DNA of 64,000 bases from Xestospongia muta (Eukaryota; Porifera; Demospongiae; Haplosclerida; Petrosiidae), in NCBI GenBank assembly GCA_963693285.1, contig OY848926.1, forward strand, positions 2,113,001-2,177,000. Direction: 5' to 3'. The notes under the pieces were generated by a model. The model had not been told where the DNA came from, did no database searches, and was given only the letters and a program-made list of their open reading frames with translations. How positions within the stretch are numbered: the first letter of the stretch is position 1; each line of letters begins with the position of its first letter. The position numbers were made by a program, and so were the translations under genes. This document shows positions 56,701-64,000 of this stretch, piece after piece.

Positions 56701-59700
56701 AAGATGATGTTGTATATCTTTGCGCTTAAATTGGCTATTAGAACATTTATTAGGACAATCAATAGCGATTTCCCCACAAACTGGTAAATGCTCTTCTACT
56801 GATGCTTCGTCAGCATATTGAGAATTGCAGTGCTTGCATTTTATAACACCCTTATTACAATTTGTTGTTACATGTTGTTCCAATCCACGTAGCTCACCTG
56901 TCCAAGTACAGCCTTCCTTATGGTAATAACAACGTACTTGTAAATTTAACAGGTGACGAGAGAAAAATTTATCTTCATTTGCTTCAAACTTATCATGTCG
57001 ACATTGAGGACACTTGACATTAGGAGTACACTTCAGTCGTTCAGTACAATTAGAGCATATGTGATTACCACAACAAGTTGTTTGATAAGCATCTTTTAAT
57101 AGTTCAAAACAAACAGGACAGTTTGGGTCATACATTGGAGGATTAACAAACACTATATCTTGTTCTAGCTCATCCATGTTTCACCTGTAATGATAAAAAT
57201 CTTATTAACTTTAACACATCTTGAATATTAATAATAATATGATAATCATTGAACATAATTATCATGAATAGACTAGTCATGGTCTCAAAATGGCCACCAA
57301 ATTTTCTGACAATTGCAGTGTTCCTTATATATAACACAACACTACAATTATTTTATTAGTAGTAGTAGAGGAAAGGACAATCAAGTGTTAACAAATTAAC
57401 AGCAATAGGTGTATGTATTGTTAAATTCTTTGTTGTGTTAACTACATTAGTCTTTTATTCAAATCCTATTAATGCACCATATATGTATCTATGTACAGTA
57501 TGACCTCTTCTTCTAAGATTTATTAATGATATATATCTCTGTGGAAAGTAGATTTCAATTGAGATATTGTTATAATGTGATACATAACATATGACCTCAT
57601 TGCAACTATGCAAGTAAATGTTTCTAAGTTTTAAGCTGTGTCCCATGACTTCATAGAAATTTTATAGAATTAGTAACATGGCTATTACTACAAAGACAAA
57701 GAATGACTATATCAACTACAGTTGTGATATGTATGGCAGTGTCTACCAAGTTGTAATAACAATACTGAGAATTGACAATACTAAGAATTTATCTCACCTC
57801 TAAGTGTAAAAGACAAAAATAGTAGCACTAAAAATAGTAACACACTGGAACGTTGCTGCTGCAATTTTTCTACACAGAAGGAATGTTATTGGTAAATAGC
57901 ATACATTTTTAGTGTTACTATATTTGTCTTTTATATATGTCAGTACAATCTCTATTTTACCACTAGTATGAACTTTTCTTGTTCTTTAACAATCTTGTAT
58001 AATTATAAGGACAAGTCCAGAGTATTTAATAAGTTTAGTTTCACCAATTAGAGATTCAATAGTATAAACATAACATCAGTGACTATAATTCAAGTAAAAT
58101 GCTCTTACTATTTGGCTCATAAATCTAGAGTTAAGAGTTTATATGAACGGATCCCAGGAATATAGATAAAATAGTTACTTACAATGTATAACTGCTCATG
58201 AGAGTATATTTAGTGAAAAAGTTGCTTGTTTGGTGAAGTAAATCATTGTATAGTTATTGTTAACTTAAATACCTACAAGTCTAATGAGCTAGGAATATAC
58301 AGCATTTGTTATAGACACTTACTTGAGATAGAATTCTTTGAGAAATAATATTAGAATAGTCACTGCAAGTTTGTTGATGATTTTGAGTTTTCAGGATATC
58401 CAATAATTGTCTTCTTAGTGGTTGATCATGCAGCTTGAAAGATGATTGATATTCTTAAGATCAAGTAGTTCAATATGATTGGCTAGGCTTTACCACCAAT
58501 AAATATAAACTATGATAAATGATGGGTTGGGTTCTTATTCTAGAACACTGTCAATCAAAACAACAGCCACTTAAGCTGTGATGTTTGATTGTATTCATGT
58601 CCTAAGCCAAAAGATTGCACTTTAAACTCTACTGTCATATTCTACCATTAAGCTGTACATGAAACAATCTAATTTAATCATTATTTCAAAGGAATATTTA
58701 GTTAATCCAAGTTAATCTGTGATGATATATTTTAATCGGAGCTATTACTACAAATGCACAAAAGATTCTTTCAAAAATTAATGCAGGATGGCTCTCTCTC
58801 TCAGTCCTTGATAAAAAAACCAAACTTGGACCCTATATAATAGCATATTAATGACAGAAATCACTATTATCCATATCTGTTGATTATCACTAAAGAAATC
58901 AAATTACATATATATGTTTCTCAGTGTGTTATTATAGAGATGATATTACTGTCATCTCTATTATTTACAGACTAAGAGCTATTCTCAAGTTTATAAGATC
59001 CTTGCTCTATAGACAAGCATGCTCTGTTACTATATCTTCCTTATTTAGTTATCTGATCTTAATCAAAGTGATGCTCTTCAACGTTTACGTCAAAGCTATG
59101 AAAATGCACTCACTTCATCTAATGAACAATACAGAAATGAACTGAATCAGCTCAAAGAAGAACTATCTGTTGCTAAGCAACAATTAGAACAAGTTAGTGG
59201 AAGAAAAAAGTCAAAAAGTACCTTTTATTTTCTAGAGTAAAGAGAATGCAACAAACTATTCTCAAGGCAATGATCAGTCTTTGTTACCAGCTCAATCTCA
59301 TGTATGCTACTTACATTACCTATAGCTATCGGCTAACACTTGTTTTTTAGTCAAGTTACAATTCGTCAGAGAATTTAGAAGAAGAGAGAAGAGATTTGAT
59401 AGCTCAAATTGAAGACTTGAGATATCAACTCTCAACATCACAAGAACAACTATTAGTGTCTGAACAAAAAATTAAAGAATCTGAGGTACATAACAATTGA
59501 TATAATAAAATTAATATAGTAGATTTTTATCTTATAATAGTCAGTAATTCAGGAGTGGCAGATGTTACAGGAAAGAACTGGAAGAGAGCGAGAAGAGGAG
59601 GAAGAAAAGTTGAGACAACAGATAAAGGAACTACAAACACAGATTGATACACATCAAGTGATGGCTGAAATGAAACTCAAGACAAATTTAGAACAGTGGG

Positions 59701-61147
59701 TATTCTGTCTAATAAACTCTACATTGTTAAGTATTATAGATGTCGTTCAGCTTGTTTAAAACTTCATGAAGACTCCACAGGAAGACTTAAAGAAGAGTTG
59801 TTAGAAGAGAAACGTAAACTTGAACTACATTATCAAGCAGAAACTACCAAACTAAGGTGCATCATCTTTATACACTGTAAAAATGGCTATAGTGACCTAC
59901 ACCCAATATATTAGTACATTATTAAACGTTATTATTTGGGTCATATTACTACAGTGTGTTAAAGGACTATGTCCAAGGTTCCAGTATACACTATAGGATA
60001 GTTTCTTTGTTGTTGTTTATTTAATAGAAAAGAAGTGGGAACTTTACAATCTAAACTAGTCACTACTCAACAACAATTAGTTGAAGTCAATGATAAGAAA
60101 GAAACAGAGACAACAGAAACAATGAAGTTGAGGGAACACATCAAGAAACTTCAAATTGAATTAGAGTCATTACATAAAACACAAACTGGTTCTCTTCATA
60201 ATGTTGTAGATAATCTTAAGAAGGAATGGGAGAAAGAAGAAAAAACAAAAATAGCATCTGCTGTAGAAACAGCTCGTGCAGGCTGGATTAAGGAAAGAGA
60301 AAGTGAATGGAAGAACAGAGTAAGAGAGAGAAAGAGAGAGAGAGAGTTTTAAAAAGTTGCAAAGAAACTTAAACAGTATTATATACATACATACATACAT
60401 ACATACATACATACATACATACATACATACATACATACATACATACATACATACATACATACATACATACATACATACATACATACATACATGCATACAT
60501 ACACACACATATATATATATCACAACAAACTCCATTTATAATCTAATAAATTATTTGTATATAATATAATTGTAATCATTCACTTTATTTAGCTGGACAC
60601 AGCTATATCTGCTGCTCATAAATTATGGAAGAAAGAAGAAGATGAGAGAAGACAAGAAGCTATTCATGTTGCTCTACAACAAGTTCAAGAGGAACACAAT
60701 AAGATATTGTCTGGTGTAAAAATAGACAAGGAGAAGGAGATAGTGAAATTGAAGGAGGAAATTGAAGCAGAGAAACAGAAAATGTCTCGTGAATTAAAGA
60801 AAGCAGAAAATAGATATAAGCAAGGTTATATGGTGATTAATTAATGAGGCGTGTACTCTCTCTCACTCATAGCTACTAAGAAGACAGCCAATCTTGAAGG
60901 AGTTGTACAAGAACTGAAAGAAACTTTGAAGTCATTAAAAACAGCAATAGTTGACTTGGTAATAATATAAAAAGCTCCATATTTAGTCGATACTGACTAA
61001 TGTATCCTTTAGATGGCTACTACATTAGCTGAACAAGAGCAGAAGTGTCAACAACAAGTGAAGAGAGTACGTGAAACAACTCTCAAAGAAGCTGAACAAC
61101 ATTATTTATCATGTCTACACGAACTAGTTAATTATTCCAAAAAATAA
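50737..61147 (+). CDS. CEP152: CEP152/Asterless-like coiled-coil centriole protein, 13 exons
   Basis: Exons: 50737-50775, 50828-50866, 50909-51367, 51640-51858, 59049-59192, 59236-59301, 59351-59485, 59553-59695, 59740-59856, 60028-60319, 60593-60824, 60873-60958, 61013-61147. All phases agree, giving about 701 residues. An acidic N-terminus (EDEDDIARKEE, LQRLLTEELCDDLLED) resembles the CEP152 N-terminus. A Pro/Thr-rich stretch and long heptad coiled coils follow (LRHLNRQLEAEKSK; ALQRLRQSYENAL). The Ala/Trp repeats (VETARAGWIKERE, ISAAHKLWKKEE) and the final EAEQHYLSCLHEL also recall CEP152. In other animals CEP152 recruits PLK4 for centriole duplication. The protein is much shorter than vertebrate CEP152; another centrosomal coiled-coil family is possible. 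Intron 4 (7.2 kb) contains a TRAF-like gene on the other strand. Confidence 0.62.
51859..53205. other. Left part of CEP152-like intron 4
   Basis: No gene seen. It holds a TG run (about 52186-52200) and a local duplication: the block containing ccactaaaccacaaac and gatatctacatacgttga occurs at about 52570-52700 and again at 52790-52890, and also at 13590 and 62380. Confidence 0.55.
53206..53442 (-). other. Small conserved minus-strand exon-like frame, copy 1 of 2
   Basis: Seventy-eight codons, including FFNGGMLVIDIKSSGEFRM, then LYKYLKPKDEVQ and LQKTLYQGESNEEMAL. A good donor (ttaga|gtaagtatt) overlaps its end. The copy at 62805-63044 keeps the second half nearly unchanged while the first quarter differs by a frameshift. 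It lies about 200 bases beyond the stop of the TRAF-like gene on the same strand. I do not recognise the family; it may be an exon of an otherwise missing gene. Confidence 0.4.
53641..57177 (-). CDS. TRAF-like protein nested in a CEP152-like intron, 6 MATH domains (copy 8)
   Basis: 1178 residues with complete RING, three zinc fingers and six MATH domains. It is the most diverged full copy: MATH1 has RKNGDVSVFAF, MATH3 lacks the HE of THENGYK (SDPFENGYKMQL), and the C-terminus ends RVRGAIIHSRKGFFS instead of KMQEFS. MATH6 is closest to canonical TRAF-C (GYKMRL, then GDGKGTHLSIFARLLKGEND). The N-terminus MDELEQDIVFVNPPMYDPNC is of the second type. It sits between exons 4 and 5 of the CEP152-like gene in opposite orientation and has its own promoter and UTR exon at 57178-58482. 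Its unit structure is the likely ancestor of the whole array. Confidence 0.93.
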   Translation of the reverse strand: MDELEQDIVFVNPPMYDPNCPVCFELLKDAYQTTCCGNHICSNCTERLKCTPNVKCPQCRHDKFEANEDKFFSRHLLNLQVRCYYHKEGCTWTGELRGLEQHVTTNCNKGVIKCKHCNSQYADEASVEEHLPVCGEIAIDCPNKCSNSQFKRKDIQHHLETECPLRVIVHSKGSIPYVANKIVQTVPLSFTMTNYMHYLESRDPWFSPPFYTHKQGYKIHLRVDANNLRKNGDVSVFAFTTKGEHDDLLQWPLRAEVEVGLFNWRDNTSSYTKTFYLSGDYFCSQMPTEKLAEWGKGIIDFIPNDKLWYNPDKNTEYIQHNCVSFQVKRVTILPNIVPDLPPWAVGNCLCQFTITSFTESKKRNASFYGPPFYTNLREYKLIAFTYLNGFDTTKGTHMSLCAILMKGEYDDTLAWPFSGDVVVEILNWREDKNHQEYTLSFHKGLQNTSTDRVFTVDIASTGSAVQSVSHSTLSYNHSTNTQFLRNDCIHIKIKSVDVYSSHNIPKGPFWRLPSHDTQELCQFALTHFTKRKQHNSPYFSDPFENGYKMQLKINANNDGHVGMYVYLMKGPIDDFLLWPFRGDVVVELLNWREDNGHHRKVIELSSNVSNSACSRVTTGEQGTDCWGYSQFIQHSALEYNLYTNTQYLQDDCLLFRVKEVIIHSSEFSQKLPWWQNPQSASPYLEFTVTNFSKRKYLGTKCIGPAFLTHYQGYKLQLEVEANKNYDDHYVSVYARILKGDNDHNLVWPFQADIVVQLLNWRQNITHHNHTISFNGRTSDESKSRVITGERASNSWGTHQLIHCSKLNYNTITNTEYLQNDCLRFKVKEVVVYSTPHYTKIPIWQNQKPTKFSEFTITQFSHRIRLKNAYFSPPFYTSPQGYKMCLKVNAAGSVGTHVAVYGFLMKGKYDDSLSWPFCADIVIDILNWNGDHSHHRKVLHFDDDSSDDARARVYSADGLAPNSWGNYEVIPISTLFPRYASNTKYLEDDCMRIRIYDIVIYSTPLLNKTPRWQNSWFTSSPCLEFTVTGFYKHKIYDSEYISPPFYTHKNGYKMRLEANPNGDGDGKGTHLSIFARLLKGENDYNLKWPMNIDITIELVNWHKNDSHIFHVIRFANAVSGARNQVTGAKKKADSAWGIHQFCAHSTLYSATRSVQYIEDDCIRLRVRGAIIHSRKGFFS
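57178..58482 (-). promoter_or_regulatory. Split 5' UTR and promoter of TRAF-like copy 8
   Basis: Acceptor before the ATG, a donor gtaagtgtc at 58322 and first exon from 58323. A CCAATCA box is at about 58476-58482. Matches 9720-11522 (without the hAT insertion) and 31196-32550. Confidence 0.5.
58483..59048. other. Right part of CEP152-like intron 4
   Basis: No gene. It ends in the exon 5 acceptor ttatttag. Copies of this stretch with a shared deletion of the last 40 bases are at 11523-12049 and 32551-33048. Confidence 0.65.
60381..60520. repeat. CATA tetranucleotide microsatellite
   Basis: About 28 CATA units followed by CA and TA runs, within intron 10 of the CEP152-like gene. Reading frames predicted through it are artefacts. 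Confidence 0.95.
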
Positions 61148-61231
61148 ACCTCACTAATCATACCACGTGGTTACTGCAATTTGATTGGACTGTACAAATA
61201 GATAGTACGTATCACAAACGTCCCCTCCAAA

Positions 61232-62200
61232 ATGTTGTCAAAGTTTGAGCTAGAGTTGCTAAGACCATGGGTATCTGGGAGAATCACGGCTTTACTCGGT
61301 GGTTTTAATCCAACAGTAGTGAATACAGTCTTAGATTGTATAACTAAAAGTTTAAACAGACAAGCAACAACAGGTGAGTGTCATCTCTCACATGTTATTC
61401 TATTTAATGCACTTTTGTCTCCTTCAGAAAAATTGAGGACATATTTAGAACATGAAACAGCAGTATTTGTTGATACACTTTATCTTAAAGTCTAGAGGTA
61501 ATCTGTATCACATAATAATCACCTGACTGTCACATGACATGTAGGTCAAGTCGGCCAACCTTGCCAAAGGTAGTATACTGCAGCCAGGACTAAAAAGACT
61601 GTTTGAACAAATGGAGGAAGCGGAGATGCCTGCGGCTAAAAAAAGTAAAATCTAGTTTGATTTTTATTTTAAGATATTGTAGTCGATTTGATGAACCAGC
61701 TAAGGGTTTAAATCATGGTCATGTCCAAGCAATGTTGGCATCAACATTAAAACAAATTGAAGAGAGACGAGCTCGAACAAAGTCTCTACTTGATCAGGTA
61801 CTATATGACTCTGTATTGTTCTCAAGTAATTCAAACATGGCATATTTAATGTGTAATATTTAACAATGAGTTTATCTATTGTCTATAACCACAAGATGAT
61901 ATTTGATGATTTATTAAAAACTGCATTGATGATATTAATCTAGTCAGTTAAATTTGGAAATTTTACCAAATCCCCAAATTCAGCTCCTCTCCAAATTTTC
62001 TCACCCTATTATTACTGTATGGGTATATTTAAATTGCACTAATAAGTCTAGAGTTAATCTTTTAATTTGTTATTCTTTATAGTCAGAAAAAGATACTGGT
62101 CTATTGCCTACTCCTACTAATGTAGCTATACCTTCTCATCAACTCCCTGCTGTGTCTGATGCTGTGGGTAAGTCTTGTATATATCTAGTAGACTGTCTGA

Positions 62201-62256
<56 letters not shown>

Positions 62257-62340
62257 CCCCCCCCACACATACAGAGAAAGAAGGCAAGAAAAACAGCTGA
62301 ATTACAAGCTAAAATCAAAAACACATCTACAGATCATTAA
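61232..62340 (+). CDS. PRPF3: PRPF3-like U4/U6 snRNP protein, N-terminal part only
   Basis: Exons: 61232-61373, 61428-61489, 61545-61654, 61683-61797, 62083-62163, 62275 onward, the third intron being only 28 bases. Together they read a PWI domain (LSKFELELLRPWVS, then NPTVVNTVLDC, then HETAVFVDTLYL). After this come RFDEPAKG, LKQIEERRARTKSLL and KARKTAELQAKIKN, which match PRPF3 in order and spacing. PRPF3 is part of the U4/U6.U5 tri-snRNP. Only about 185 codons are present; after KIKN the reading ends at 62340 inside array-type sequence with no donor, so the conserved C-terminal domains are missing. Exon 2 needs a weak donor (gtctag) to avoid a stop. It starts 84 bases after the CEP152-like stop. 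Confidence 0.7.
62200..62252. repeat. TC microsatellite
   Basis: About 25 TC units then a C-run, forming the pyrimidine tract before the last PRPF3-like acceptor (acag at 62271-62274). Confidence 0.93.
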
Positions 62341-62804
62341 AAGTCAATATAATAATCACCTTTGTAATTATGAATGTCCCACCCACTAAACCACAAACTA
62401 AGTACTATAATTTATAGTTCAATGATCCCACTAGTGGTGATATGTATATATGTTGATCCAAATATTGTTAGTATTGAACACAATTTACTAACTACTGTAT
62501 GGTTAGTGATTTTCTAGGGTCCAATATTTTCGGGATGACAACTTAGTACCTAAATCTAAAAATTTATTGGTATAAATATTTACAGGGTGTGGCCTGGAAA
62601 TAAACATGTGGGATGTACGTGGGTAAACCAAGGAATGATGAATACTTTCTTTGATGATGGAATGGTTCGAGGTTATTATATTTATATAGATATTTGAGCT
62701 GCAAGACATGTAGTTGTTCTCCAGAGGCTGGAAATAGCTATGATCCTTTTGCTACTATAGTGCTCTTTTTCACTACCGACATGTCTTTCTCCTTTACTGA
62801 ATAC
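62341..62804. other. Array spacer resuming after the PRPF3-like break
   Basis: No gene. From about 62327 the sequence matches CEP152-like intron 4 at 52735-53200 (acatctacagat, aagtcaatataataatc, then the ggtgtggcctggaaataaac block). Confidence 0.75.
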
Positions 62805-63044
62805 TTACTCTAAAGCCATCTCTTCATTTGATTCTCCTTGATACAATGTTTTTTGTAGCTTGCTTGTAATCTCTTGAACTTCATCTTTAGGTTTGAGATA
62901 CTTGTACAACACCATTCGGAACTCACCACTTGACTTAATGTCTATAACAAGCATGCCTCCATTAAAAAAGATATTGAATTTTGCAATTGCCTTAACTGTT
63001 TGCAAAATTTCGGAAAAATATCTACCCACAAAATTACCAACCAT
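62805..63044 (-). other. Small conserved minus-strand exon-like frame, copy 2 of 2
   Basis: Seventy-nine codons sharing FFNGGMLVIDIKSSGEFRM, YKYLKPKDEVQ and LYQGESNEEMAL with 53206-53442, with the same donor after it. The first 20 residues are in another frame relative to its sister (one base difference in an A-run near 62970). It lies in the same position relative to the next TRAF-like gene. Confidence 0.4.
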
Positions 63045-63239
63045 ACAGTACTATAACAGGTCTATAGTTCACTATAAAAACTATAAAAAGAAAATGAGTA
63101 ATAACTTTAGTAAATTCTAAAAATATCATTTCTAGTGTTTGATACGCATTCATTACTTTAAATTAAAAAGTAATAACAAAAAAGGTAATATTTTTAATTA
63201 GTACAAATCATTATTGTTACATTGTCTCATGTGGTTTGT

Positions 63240-64000
63240 TTATGAAAAAAATCCTTTACGTGAGTGTATTATTGCACCTCTAACTCTCAAACGAATACAG
63301 TCATCTTCAATGTATTGAACGCTACGAGTAGCTGAATATAAAGTAGAGTGAGCACAGAATTGATGAATCCCCCAAGCTGAGTCAGCTTTTTTCTTTGAAC
63401 CTGTTACTTGATTACGAGCACCAGATATTGCATTTGCAAAACGGATTACATGGAAAATATGTGAGTCATTTTTACGCCAATTGATAAGTTCTATTGTTAG
63501 ATCAATATTCATTGGCCATTTCAGATTAAAATCATTCTCTCCTTTAAGCAAACGAGCAAAAATTGAAAGATGAGTACCTTTACCATCACCATCTCCATTA
63601 GGATTCGCTTCTAATCTCATTTTGTACCCATTTTTGTGAGTATAGAATGGAGGACTAATGTACTCACTGTCATATATCTTATGTTTATAAAACCCTGTGA
63701 CAGTGAATTCTAGCCAAGGTGATGAAGTGAACCATGATTTCTGCCATCTTGGAGTTTTGTTTAATAGAGAAGTGGTATATATAGCAACATCGTGTATTCT
63801 AATACGCATACAGTCATCTTCAAGATATTCTGTATTTGAAGCATATCTAGGAAATAAAGTAGAAATTGGTATAACTTCACTACTACCATAGCCATTGGGA
63901 GCTAGACCATCAACATAAACTCTAGCACGTGCATCATCACTACTGTCATCATCAAAATTAAGAACCTTTCTATGATGACTATGATCACCATTCCAATTAA
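63240..64000 (-). CDS. TRAF-like protein, C-terminal part (copy 9, runs off the window)
   Basis: The frame is open from 64000 down to the stop at 63240. It covers the second half of a MATH5 domain (LAPNGYGSSEVIPIS, LEDDCMRIRIHDVA) and all of MATH6, ending RVRGAIIHSRKGFFS as in copy 53641-57177, its closest relative. It is therefore probably a six-MATH gene. The start lies beyond the window. Its 3' flank, including the small exon-like frame, duplicates that of 53641-57177. Confidence 0.9.
   Translation of the reverse strand, partial: NWNGDHSHHRKVLNFDDDSSDDARARVYVDGLAPNGYGSSEVIPISTLFPRYASNTEYLEDDCMRIRIHDVAIYTTSLLNKTPRWQKSWFTSSPWLEFTVTGFYKHKIYDSEYISPPFYTHKNGYKMRLEANPNGDGDGKGTHLSIFARLLKGENDFNLKWPMNIDLTIELINWRKNDSHIFHVIRFANAISGARNQVTGSKKKADSAWGIHQFCAHSTLYSATRSVQYIEDDCIRLRVRGAIIHSRKGFFS

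Noticed and set aside
60357..60569. Long reading frames of Tyr-Ile-His-Thr or Met-Tyr-Val-Cys repeats
   Set aside because: They are translations of the CATA microsatellite in intron 10 of the CEP152-like gene.
50737..61147. CEP63 as the identity of the coiled-coil gene, because the length is similar
   Set aside because: The acidic N-terminal motif, the coiled-coil block of exon 5 and the C-terminal YLSCLHEL motif fit CEP152 better; a profile search would decide.
61428..61498. Premature stop proving the PRPF3-like gene dead at exon 2
   Set aside because: Using the weak donor gtctag at 61490 keeps the frame and gives the expected continuation, so the stop alone is not decisive; the 3' truncation is the stronger evidence.
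62104..62340. Open frame with a Ser-Leu repeat
   Set aside because: It reads through the TC microsatellite in the last PRPF3-like intron; splicing removes it.

Overview
The window looks like nuclear DNA of an early-branching animal, most likely a demosponge such as Amphimedon. The DNA is AT-rich and introns can be very short (apparently 26-50 bases in several places). Animal-type genes are present (a CEP152/Asterless-like centriole gene and a PRPF3-like splicing gene), and a TRAF-like family has expanded strongly. The species is inferred from this style of gene content and is not proven by any single sequence.

The dominant content is a tandem array of RING plus TRAF-zinc-finger plus multi-MATH genes, all on the minus strand. 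Eight full-length open copies are at 85-3618, 7227-9719, 14271-17804, 21339-23873, 27665-31195, 41188-43680, 46414-48951 and 53641-57177. A ninth runs off the right edge (63240-64000). Four decayed copies are at 12148-12858, 25811-27119, 33154-33884 and 36147-38984. Full copies come in two sizes: about 1177 residues with six MATH domains, and about 830-845 residues with four. Each has one coding exon preceded by a short non-coding first exon. A shared splice acceptor lies 8 bases before the ATG, a shared donor lies about 1.2-1.7 kb upstream, and a CCAAT element lies beyond that.

On the plus strand, 50737-61147 is a 13-exon coiled-coil gene whose splice phases all agree, resembling CEP152. The TRAF-like gene at 53641-57177 lies in its 7.2-kb fourth intron in the opposite orientation. 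The other TRAF-like copies are flanked by dead copies of CEP152 exons 4, 5 and 6 (plus strand, stops and indels) and by pieces of the same introns. The array therefore appears to have grown by repeated duplication of the nested gene together with flanking host exons. Immediately after the CEP152-like gene, 61232-62340 carries the first six exons of a PRPF3-like gene, cut off where array sequence resumes.

Between genes there are inverted-repeat elements (5911-6372, 24219-24460, 44183-44417, 44422-44647), a hAT transposase remnant (10218-10645), an 800-bp deleted DNA transposon with a transposase N-terminal remnant (34721-35520), many microsatellites, a six-copy 31-bp tandem repeat (6638-6820) abutting a GC-richer, highly foldable 137-bp segment (6816-6952), and three copies of an unrecognised plus-strand exon pair. 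The TRAF-like proteins would be cytoplasmic adaptor/E3-type signalling proteins. Nothing in the sequence shows what they sense.
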